A DNA stretch of 64,000 nucleotides, taken from positions 124,001 to 188,000 of the forward strand of contig NZ_JADPKR010000081.1 of assembly GCF_023074055.1 (NCBI RefSeq), given 5' to 3'. The position numbers and the translations under genes were made by a program. This document shows, piece by piece, positions 31,316 through 38,506 of the stretch (position 1 is its first letter; the number at the start of each line of letters is the position of its first letter). Under the pieces are notes generated by a model, which saw only the letters and a list, made by a program, of their open reading frames with translations, was not told where the DNA came from and searched no databases. The stretch comes from Bradyrhizobium sp. 141 (GTDB lineage Bacteria > Pseudomonadota > Alphaproteobacteria > Rhizobiales > Xanthobacteraceae).

Positions 31316-32353
31316 TCAAGCTGCGGTCGCCGAGGGCGCATCGGGCGGCGCTGCCTGTGGCCGCACGCCCTTGCGCCAGTCGGTGATGGTGCAGCCGAAC
31401 CGGCCGCGGAACCAGCGCGCCATGGCGCTCTGCGCAGAGAAGCCAAGCTGCACTGCGATGTCGGCCAGCGGCCGGCCGGGGTCGTCGATCAACTGGGTCA
31501 CGAGACCCGCGCGTTGCGCATCCAGGATGGCCGAGAAGCTGGTGCCTGATGCGGCGAGGTGGCGGTGGATGGTGCGGCGGGTGCATGCGAGATGCTCGGC
31601 GACGCGCTCGACCGTGCAGTCGCCGCTGGCGAGCAGGGTCCGCACGACCTCGTCGACCTTCCCCTCCCAACTCGCGGGCCGCGTCTCGATCGCCTCGATC
31701 CGCTTGCGCAGATAAGTCGCGATCAGGGGATGCGCGCTCGGGATCCGGCGCTCCATGTCGTGCGCCGACAGCAGGATCGCATCCTCCTCCGCGTTGAAGG
31801 TGACGCGGCAACCGAAGAAGTCGCGATAGCGCTTGCGATCATGCGGCGGCGGATAATGCAGGTGGACCTCCTGCGGCCGCCAGTCATGCCCGTACAGCGA
31901 CTGGATGATACGGTGGACGCTGCCGAGCGCCATGTCGATCGACTGACGCGGCGCGATCGGCTGACGGCCGCGCAGGTGCAGCGTGATGGTCACGGTCTGC
32001 TTGTCGCGCGCAACGTCCAGCCGCATGCCGTCATGATGGATATGGATGAAGCGCGAGAACGCCTCGATCGCCTCGCCGACGGTCGCCTGTTCGCGCACGA
32101 TCAGGCCGACCGCGCCGAAATTGGTCAGGCCGCCGCGCTCGGCGAGACGCAAGCCGAAATCTTCGGCGCCGGACGCCTCTGCCGACAATTCGAGCAGACG
32201 GCGCAGGCCGGTGACGGCAATGGGGGTGTCTGGCTTGTCGAGGCAGGCCAGCGGCAGCCTGGCCTTGCGCATCATCTGTTTGGGATCGAGCCCGACCGAC
32301 CGGGCGATCTCCGGGTAATAGCTCAAGCCTGCGCTGCGAACGAGGTCGGTCAT
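31316..32353 (-). CDS. AraC-family transcriptional regulator
   Basis: A 345-residue regulator. The N-terminal half (about 15-195) is the arabinose-binding-type domain of the OruR/ArgR-like branch (IARSVGLDPKQMMRKARLPL, then FGAVGLIVREQ and LGSVHRIIQSLYG). The C-terminal AraC DNA-binding domain (about 235-335) has two helix-turn-helices, VERVAEHLACTRRTIHRHLA and LADIAVQLGFSAQSAMARWFRGRFG. ATG 32353 starts the family domain; the longer frame to 32644 does not align. Target genes are unknown, and the gene is transcribed towards nnrS. Confidence 0.9.
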   Translation of the reverse strand: MTDLVRSAGLSYYPEIARSVGLDPKQMMRKARLPLACLDKPDTPIAVTGLRRLLELSAEASGAEDFGLRLAERGGLTNFGAVGLIVREQATVGEAIEAFSRFIHIHHDGMRLDVARDKQTVTITLHLRGRQPIAPRQSIDMALGSVHRIIQSLYGHDWRPQEVHLHYPPPHDRKRYRDFFGCRVTFNAEEDAILLSAHDMERRIPSAHPLIATYLRKRIEAIETRPASWEGKVDEVVRTLLASGDCTVERVAEHLACTRRTIHRHLAASGTSFSAILDAQRAGLVTQLIDDPGRPLADIAVQLGFSAQSAMARWFRGRFGCTITDWRKGVRPQAAPPDAPSATAA

Positions 32354-32557
32354 GCGAACCGTTCCTGCCAGCCATTCCCGCAGATGTCCCGAAATGTAAA
32401 GTTTCTGTCTCCATCCGTCAAATCCAGGAACCGGGCGAAACATACATAGGAGAAACCGAAGCACTGGCGCGAATGCCGTGCTCACGACGGCGCGGCTGGG
32501 CGATGGGGCCCGCTGCCGTCTCGGGCCATTTGACCAAGACATTGCTGGATCGGGATT

Positions 32558-33178
32558 ATGCCGGGAAACATGCTTTCCAAGCGTGAGGTATTCGTCATCG
32601 ACACCGACGCTGCCTCCCGCGAACAACTTTCGACTGCGCTCCAACAGAGCGCCTATGACGTGATCTGCTTCGCTGACGGTGCGTCTCTGTTGTCCGAGGC
32701 AAAGGCGCGGATGCCGGCCTGCGTGCTGATGGAGCTGCCGCCCGATCGCTCAGGCTTCGACATGCTCAGGCGGCTGCGCGAGGAAAACTGCATGGCGCCG
32801 GTGCTGGTGACCTCCGCGAATGGCAGCATCGCCATGGCGGTCGACGCCATCAAGAGCGGCGCGGCCGACTTCATCGAAAAGCCGTTCCGCACCCACGACA
32901 TCGTCGGCCGGATCGATGCCGCCATCGATGAATTCGCGCAGCCCGGCACGAGCCGGCAACGCTGGCTGCCCGGTTGCGAGCCGCTGACAGCGCGCGAAGT
33001 TGACGTGCTCGAGCACCTTGCCGCCGGCCTGACCAACAAGGAGATCGCCCGCCGCATGCATTTGAGCGCGCGGACGGTCGAAGGCTACCGTGCGGGCATC
33101 CTGAAGAAAGCCGGCGCGAAGAACGTGACCGATCTGCTCCGGCGCATCTTCGGCCAGGGCTCGCCGACCCAGGCGTGA
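32558..33178 (+). CDS. FixJ/LuxR-type response regulator with non-canonical receiver
   Basis: A 206-residue regulator. The receiver-like domain (about 9-125) keeps the switch Thr/Ser (VTSAN, 84-88) and the conserved Lys (FIEKPF, K108), but the phospho-acceptor segment reads CVLMELPPDRSG: a Glu (E59) replaces Asp and one residue is missing before the Pro. One of the paired acidic residues near the N-terminus is also changed (VIDTD). The LuxR helix-turn-helix (about 143-200: TAREVDVLEHLAAGLTNKEIA, ARTVEGYRAGILKKAGA) is intact. It probably binds DNA without Asp phosphorylation. No kinase gene is adjacent. Confidence 0.88.
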   Translation: MPGNMLSKREVFVIDTDAASREQLSTALQQSAYDVICFADGASLLSEAKARMPACVLMELPPDRSGFDMLRRLREENCMAPVLVTSANGSIAMAVDAIKSGAADFIEKPFRTHDIVGRIDAAIDEFAQPGTSRQRWLPGCEPLTAREVDVLEHLAAGLTNKEIARRMHLSARTVEGYRAGILKKAGAKNVTDLLRRIFGQGSPTQA

Positions 33179-33348
33179 GGATTGCCGCGGCACTGTCATA
33201 CGTTCCGCGGCCATGGTGCCGCCGCAGCGGCGCCCCACGGAAACCCCAATCGAACCAGTTCCTTCCCTGCCGCGTCCAACCATGTTGGCGAGGCATCTGA
33301 TCGCGTGCGTCCGGCTGGCGGCGCAGCGATACCGGCAGGAGGGACTTT

Positions 33349-35025
33349 ATGCGCATCACCGCAAGATGTTTGGCGACAACGAGCCTGGTTCTGGTGACCC
33401 TGGCGACGGCATCGCCGTCATGGGCCGCCGAATTGGACACCAATTCGGCGATCGACACCGTCACCGTCTATCCCGATGGCGCCACCGTCACCCGCATCAT
33501 CACGGTCGACCTGCCATCCGGGGACTCGACACTGGTCGCGAAGGACTTTCCTCTGGCCCTCGATACGTCCTCCATCCGGGTCGAGGGTGAAGGCGGAGCC
33601 AAACTCACCATCGGCACGATCGATGCGCGGCCGCCCCGCGCGGCACCGGTCAACCTGCCCGAGCTGGAAAAACGGCTCGAAACCCTGAACGACCAGCGCG
33701 CCGACCTGCAAGGCGCGATCGACTCGGCCAATGCGCGGCGCAAATTTGCGGAGCACTTTGCGGAAGCCGCCCCCGTCGGCATCGGCGAGAAGGGCGAGGC
33801 GCGGCCGATTGCCGAATGGCGCACGGCCTTTGCCGCGGTCGGCGAGGAAATTGCGAGCGCCGATACGGCCATCCGTGACGCGACGCGCAAATTGCGCGAG
33901 ATCGACCGGCAGATCGCCCAGCTCGAAGCCGAGCGCAAGGCCAAGCCTGCGAGCAAGCTCGAGGTTCGCATGGACATTGCCGCGCCGGCCGCGACCAAGG
34001 CGACGTTGCGGGTCACCTACAATGTGCGCAATGCGCGCTGGATGCCGCTCTACGACGCCCGGCTCGACACCGGCGCCAAGGACCGCAAGCCGCAGCTGGA
34101 GCTGGTCCGCCGCGCCGAGATCACGCAATCGACCGGCGAGGACTGGTCCAACGTCACGCTCGGCGTCTCCACGGTTCGCATCAGCCGCGGCGGCAGCGCG
34201 CCGGAGTTGGGCTCGCTCGTGGCGCAATATCCGCAACCGCAGAGGCCAATGGCACTCGGCGCGGCCTCCGATCTGGCGCGGCCCGCGCCGATGACGCGTC
34301 AGGCACAATCGCCCGCGATGGCCAAGGTTGCGGAGTCGGCCGAGCCGCGTGAACGCGCCGACGAACAGCAGGCTGTCGCCGAGATCGGCGACTTCCAGGC
34401 CACCTTCAGAATTCCGGGTCGCGTCAGCCTTGGCGCCGCCGAGGGCGCCAAGAGCCTGCGCATCGCGGCAATGACGGTGCCGGCCGATCTCGCTGTCCGC
34501 ACCGCGCCGGTGTTGGATCCGACGGCTTTCCTCGAAGCCAGCTTCAAGCAGACGGATGACACGACGCTGTTGCCGGGCAAGGTCGCGATCTATCGCGACG
34601 GCGTATTTGTCGGTCGCGGCAAGATCTCGGCCTCTGCCAAGGACGACATCGTGCGGCTCGGCTTCGGCGCCGACGACAAGGTCCGAATCGAGCGCGCCGT
34701 GCTCAAGCGCAACGAAGGCTCGGCCGGGCTGCTGGTCACGACGTCGAAGACGGACGAGCGTTCGTTCAAGACCACCATCCGCAACGGTCATGATTTCCCG
34801 ATCAAGGTCGCGATCGAGGATCAATTGCCGGTCAGCGAGAGCGAGGACATCGTCGTCGAGATGCTGCCCGCGACCACGCCGCCCACAGCAAAGGATATCC
34901 GTGACAAGCGCGGCGTGCTGGAATGGTCGTTCGACGCCAAGCCCGGCGAGGTCAAGGATATCAACTTCGCCTGGCGCATCCGCTGGCCGAAGGACAAGGG
35001 CATGGTGATTGCCCCGGCGGGCTAG
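33349..35025 (+). CDS. MuiA-family (DUF4139) secreted protein
   Basis: A 558-residue exported protein with a signal peptide (cleavage near SWA-AE, residue 27). An N-terminal DUF4140 region (VTVYPDGATVTRIITVDLP) is followed by a coiled coil (about 103-205, with ARRKFAEHF and KLREIDRQIAQLEAERKAK) and a C-terminal DUF4139 beta domain (about 210-555; YNVRNARWMPLYDARLD, GVLEWSFDAKPGEVKDI). This layout matches the mucoidy inhibitor A family, whose biochemical role is unknown. It is followed by a convergent palindromic repeat and the hmu operon. Confidence 0.88.
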   Translation: MRITARCLATTSLVLVTLATASPSWAAELDTNSAIDTVTVYPDGATVTRIITVDLPSGDSTLVAKDFPLALDTSSIRVEGEGGAKLTIGTIDARPPRAAPVNLPELEKRLETLNDQRADLQGAIDSANARRKFAEHFAEAAPVGIGEKGEARPIAEWRTAFAAVGEEIASADTAIRDATRKLREIDRQIAQLEAERKAKPASKLEVRMDIAAPAATKATLRVTYNVRNARWMPLYDARLDTGAKDRKPQLELVRRAEITQSTGEDWSNVTLGVSTVRISRGGSAPELGSLVAQYPQPQRPMALGAASDLARPAPMTRQAQSPAMAKVAESAEPRERADEQQAVAEIGDFQATFRIPGRVSLGAAEGAKSLRIAAMTVPADLAVRTAPVLDPTAFLEASFKQTDDTTLLPGKVAIYRDGVFVGRGKISASAKDDIVRLGFGADDKVRIERAVLKRNEGSAGLLVTTSKTDERSFKTTIRNGHDFPIKVAIEDQLPVSESEDIVVEMLPATTPPTAKDIRDKRGVLEWSFDAKPGEVKDINFAWRIRWPKDKGMVIAPAG

Positions 35026-35043
35026 GTTGCTAGCCACAAATGA

Positions 35044-35167
35044 GGTGCGCTCCCTCTCCCGCGTGCGGGAGAGGGTTGGGGGTGAGGGCTCTCTCCTCTT
35101 GGGGAGTCTTCGTTGTCGAGACACCCTCTCCCCAGCCCTCCCCCGCAAGCGGGGGAGGGAGCGCACC
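35044..35167. repeat. Long composite palindrome between convergent genes
   Basis: A perfect 13-bp outer dyad, ggtgcgctccctc (35044-35056) and gagggagcgcacc (35155-35167), encloses further GC hairpins (ctctcccgc gtg cgggagag; cctcccccgc aa gcgggggagg). It sits between the MuiA-like gene and hmuV and can end both transcripts. Confidence 0.8.
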
Positions 35168-35190
35168 ACCTTCGCGGATTGGACTGCGGG

Positions 35191-35994
35191 CTAAATTCCA
35201 GTCGCCACTGCCCGCATCGACTGTGGCAGCACGTACGGCACGCCGTCGTCGTCCCGATGCACCACGGCGTCGATCTCGAAAATGTCGCGGATGGTCTCGC
35301 GCGTGACAACATCCGCGCGCGAGCCGTCGGCGGCGAGCTTGCCGCCAGCCAGCACGACCAGCCGGTCGGCGAAGCGGATTGCGAGATTGAGGTCGTGCAG
35401 GATCGCGATCACGGCCGTGCCGCTGCCGGCGCGGCGGCGGGCGGCTTCGACAAGGTCGATCTGGTGACGCAGATCGAGGCTCGAGGTCGGCTCGTCCAGC
35501 AGCAGAAGTCCCGGGCCATGCTCGGCTTCGCCGCAGGCGAGCTGCACCAGCACGCGGGCGAAATGGGCGCGCTGCTGCTCGCCGCCTGATAGCGTCGGCA
35601 ACTGCCGTTCGCGGAAATGTGCAAGCCCGACCTCGTCCAGGGCGGCATCGACGAGCGGTCCAGCCTCGCGCGCGCTGCGCTCGCCTGCGCCCATCAGCAC
35701 GATCTCCTCGACGGTGAAGGGGAAGGTGACGCTGATGTGCTGGGACAGCATCGCGCGGCGCGCGGCGAGTTCGCGCGGTGTGTAGCTGCCGATGTCGCGC
35801 TGCTTCAGGCGCACCTCGCCGGCATTCGGCCGGAGATCGCCGGAGAGCAGCCGCAGCAGCGTCGATTTGCCGGCGCCGTTCGGGCCGATGATGGCGACCA
35901 TCTCGCCGGCCGCAACAGTCAGGCCGACGCCATCGAGCAGCTTCGCCCGGCCGGCGCGCTTGTTCAGGGATCGCGCCTCGATCACGGCACTCAT
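35191..35994 (-). CDS. hmuV: Haemin ABC transporter ATP-binding protein
   Basis: A 267-residue ATPase powering haem import across the inner membrane. Walker A GPNGAGKST (about 37-45), signature LSGGEQQRAHFARVL (about 139-153), Walker B LLLLDEPTSSLD (about 170-181) and switch His ILHDLN (about 213) are intact. Its ATG overlaps the hmuU stop (ATGA). It is the last gene of hemP-hmuT-hmuU-hmuV. Sequence and context match HmuV rather than the closely related siderophore/B12 ATPases. Confidence 0.95.
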   Translation of the reverse strand: MSAVIEARSLNKRAGRAKLLDGVGLTVAAGEMVAIIGPNGAGKSTLLRLLSGDLRPNAGEVRLKQRDIGSYTPRELAARRAMLSQHISVTFPFTVEEIVLMGAGERSAREAGPLVDAALDEVGLAHFRERQLPTLSGGEQQRAHFARVLVQLACGEAEHGPGLLLLDEPTSSLDLRHQIDLVEAARRRAGSGTAVIAILHDLNLAIRFADRLVVLAGGKLAADGSRADVVTRETIRDIFEIDAVVHRDDDGVPYVLPQSMRAVATGI

Positions 35995-37082
35995 AGCGAG
36001 GCGAGCCCGCGCTGCCGCAGCAGGATGAAGAGGAAGATCGGCGCGCCGACCGCTGCGGTCAGAATGCCGATCGGCATCTCCGCCGGCGCCACGATCGTGC
36101 GCGCCAGCGTGTCGGCGCCAACCATCAGGATCGCGCCGAGCAGCACCGAGGCCGGCAATAGCAACCGATGTGCGGGTCCAATGACGAGGCGGAGCAGATG
36201 CGGCACCACAATGCCGACGAAGCCGATCACGCCGCTGATCGACACCGCGACGCCGGTCATGGCGGAGACCATGACGATCGAGATCCGCTTGAGACGCTCG
36301 ACATCGACCCCGCCGTGAAAGGCGTCAGCCTCGCCGAGCACCAGGAGATCGAGACCGCGTGCGATGAAGGCGCAGGCGGCAAGCCCGATGATGAGGATCG
36401 GCGCCAGCACGGCGGCCTTGGTCCAGGTCACGCCGCTCATCGAGCCCAGCAGCCAGAACGTGATGTCGCGGAGCTGGCGATCGTCGGCGACGAATACCAG
36501 AAGCCCGATGCCGGCGTTGGCGATGGCGGTGATGGCGACGCCGGCGAGCAGGAAGATCGCGATCGAGGTCCGACCCGATCGGCTCGAGATGCCGTAGAGG
36601 ATTACGGTCGTGGCGAGGGATCCAGCGAACGCCGCGAGCGGCAGGAGCTCGGTCTGGAGAAAGCGCAGCGTCTCGCCGAAGCGCGAATCGGTGAAGACGA
36701 TGGCGCTTGCGGCTGCGAGTGCGCCGCCGCTGGAGACGCCGACCAGCGCGGGGTCGGCGAGCGGGTTACGAAACAGCCCCTGCATGATCGCGCCCGCCGC
36801 AGCGAGCAGGCCGCCGACCATCGCGGCCGCCGCGATCCGGGGGACGCGGATCGACCACAGCACGAGCTGGTCGCGGGTCGTCATGGCCGTGCTCTCGCCT
36901 GATAGCCCGAGCGCGGCAGGCAGGCGGGAGAGGGGAATGCCGGCGGCGCCGAGGGTCAGCGCGACGATGGCGGTGACCGCGAGCACCGTGATCAGGAGTG
37001 GGATCGCGAGCGATGCGGACCGTCGTCTCGCGCTGGCGCGTCGTTCCGGGCTGCGCGCCTCAGTTCCGATCGCCACGCTCAT
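35991..37082 (-). CDS. hmuU: Haemin ABC transporter permease
   Basis: A FecCD-family permease of 363 residues with about ten hydrophobic helices. Family features: LWSIRVPRIAAAAMVGGLLAAAGAIMQGLFRNPLADPALVGVSSGG (about 82-128, key motif R-x-P-R and GLFRNPLADP) and GVIGFVGIVVPHLLRL. ATG 37082 overlaps the hmuT stop by four bases; an upstream ATG at 37091 is possible. HmuU forms the inner-membrane channel with HmuV. Confidence 0.94.
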   Translation of the reverse strand: MSVAIGTEARSPERRASARRRSASLAIPLLITVLAVTAIVALTLGAAGIPLSRLPAALGLSGESTAMTTRDQLVLWSIRVPRIAAAAMVGGLLAAAGAIMQGLFRNPLADPALVGVSSGGALAAASAIVFTDSRFGETLRFLQTELLPLAAFAGSLATTVILYGISSRSGRTSIAIFLLAGVAITAIANAGIGLLVFVADDRQLRDITFWLLGSMSGVTWTKAAVLAPILIIGLAACAFIARGLDLLVLGEADAFHGGVDVERLKRISIVMVSAMTGVAVSISGVIGFVGIVVPHLLRLVIGPAHRLLLPASVLLGAILMVGADTLARTIVAPAEMPIGILTAAVGAPIFLFILLRQRGLASL

Positions 37083-38032
37083 TGCCGGCAATTCGCCGCC
37101 GACAGCGCCGACGTGAACGCATCGCCCGGTGCGGCCAAGGCCGGATAGAGTCTTGCGGAGAGATCGCGCGCCGCTGCCGCCGTCCGGGGTCCGAAGCCAA
37201 GCAGATAGAGCCCATCCATGGTGATGAAGCTCTTGTTGGCCGCGACCGGCGTCAGCGCAAAGCCGGGATGGGCATAGATCGCGTCGGCCTGGAGCGAGTC
37301 CTTGCCGCGTTCGATGGACAGCGCGACGTCAGGTCTTGCCGCCGCGATCGCCTCGTCGCCGATGATCTTGTAGCCGTCGAAATCGTCGACCGCGTTGGCG
37401 GCGCCGGCGAGCTGGATGATTTCGTCGGCCGCCGTCTTGTGGCCGGCCACCATCGCCCGCCCGTTCTGGAGCGACATCACGAACATCACGCGCACCGGCT
37501 TGGTCACCTTGGCGCGCAGCGATCGGAGTTGCGCAAGATCGGCGCCGACCGCGGCGCTCAGACATTCGGCGCGTGCGTCGACGCCCATGGCATGGCCGAC
37601 GAGTCTTATCTTCTCGATCAGGCCTTCCTCGGAGAAAGTCTCGGGCACCAGCACCAACGGCACTTTCGCCGTTTCCAGGATGTCCATGGTCTCGCGCGGA
37701 CCCGAGCCCTGGATCGCCAGGATCAGGGTGGGATTGAGACCCAGCACGCCTTCGGCAGAGATCTGGCGCATGTAGCCGACATTGGGTTTGTCGTGCAGCG
37801 CCGCCGCTGGATAAAGGCTCGTCGTGTCGACGCCGACCAGCCGGTTCTCGAGCCCGAGCGCATAGAGGATTTCGGTGATGGCGCCGCCGATCGAGACCGT
37901 GCGTGCGAAATCGGTCACGGCGACGTCGCGATTGCGCGCGTCATGCACGGTGATGCCGGCGGCGTGCGCGGCAGACCCGAGCGCGATTCCGCTGGAGAGC
38001 AGGAGGTTGGCGAGGGTGCGACAAAATGTCAT
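37079..38032 (-). CDS. hmuT: Periplasmic haemin-binding protein
   Basis: A 317-residue binding protein with a signal peptide (LLLSSGIALGSAAHAA, cleavage near residue 25). It has the class-III helical-backbone layout: VSIGGAITEILYALGLENRLVGVDTTS (about 46-72) and a C-terminal region FITMDGLYLLGFGPRTAAAA. A Tyr in LYPAAALHDKPNVGYM may ligate haem iron. It follows hemP by 6 bp and overlaps hmuU. It receives haem delivered by HmuR. Confidence 0.94.
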   Translation of the reverse strand: MTFCRTLANLLLSSGIALGSAAHAAGITVHDARNRDVAVTDFARTVSIGGAITEILYALGLENRLVGVDTTSLYPAAALHDKPNVGYMRQISAEGVLGLNPTLILAIQGSGPRETMDILETAKVPLVLVPETFSEEGLIEKIRLVGHAMGVDARAECLSAAVGADLAQLRSLRAKVTKPVRVMFVMSLQNGRAMVAGHKTAADEIIQLAGAANAVDDFDGYKIIGDEAIAAARPDVALSIERGKDSLQADAIYAHPGFALTPVAANKSFITMDGLYLLGFGPRTAAAARDLSARLYPALAAPGDAFTSALSAANCRQ

Positions 38033-38038
38033 TGCGGA

Positions 38039-38245
38039 TTACTTCGTCAGGATCAGCTTGTTCTGCGAGGTCAGGCGAAGCCGGTAAAGGTCCTCGCCAT
38101 GCGCGATGATGATCTCGCGCTCGGCCGCAAACAGCTCGCGGCTGTCGATCCGGCTCCCACGCATGGTGAGGGTTCTCGTTGTCGGAGAAGGGCTTCCTGC
38201 CGACTCCGCCGCGCCGCCGTTGCCATCTCCGGACATTGCTGACAT
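38039..38245 (-). CDS. hemP: Hemin uptake protein HemP/HmuP
   Basis: A 68-residue small protein. The conserved C-terminal block, SRELFAAEREIIIAHGEDLYRLRLTSQNKLILTK (best recognised by S-R-E-L-F and Y-R-L-R-x-T-x-x-x-K-L-I-L-T-K), defines HemP/HmuP. The Gly/Ser-rich first 25 residues are variable. HmuP family members act as activators of hmu gene expression together with Irr in Bradyrhizobium and as Fur-linked regulators elsewhere. It leads the hmuTUV unit and diverges from hmuR. Start ATG 38245, or 38236. Confidence 0.9.
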   Translation of the reverse strand: MSAMSGDGNGGAAESAGSPSPTTRTLTMRGSRIDSRELFAAEREIIIAHGEDLYRLRLTSQNKLILTK

Positions 38246-38320
38246 GTGAGGTGTGATGCGCTTTCGAAATCCTGGAGTGCTGCTTGTTTGTATAAGCGGC
38301 ACGAAGCGCATTCCAACGGC

Positions 38321-38347
38321 TGCAATTTACAATCGATATAAACTGCA
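38321..38347. promoter_or_regulatory. Dyad in the hemP-hmuR divergent promoter region
   Basis: tgcaattta (38321-38329) and taaactgca (38339-38347) pair at 8 of 9 positions around a 9-nt AT-rich spacer. It lies near the middle of the 261-bp divergent gap and is a candidate binding site for an iron regulator such as Irr; the assignment is inference. Confidence 0.45.
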
Positions 38348-38506
38348 ACCTGATGTCATTGACCGTCAGAGTGTCGCCACGTAACCAATTATGGTGGCGG
38401 GGAACATGCCCGCGACCTAGGAAATTAGCCAGCCAGCCGTTCGCGTTGCGAACGCACGCCAGCCAGAAGACTCCAAATATAAAGTAAAGTGCAGGCTGGG
38501 GCTGAT

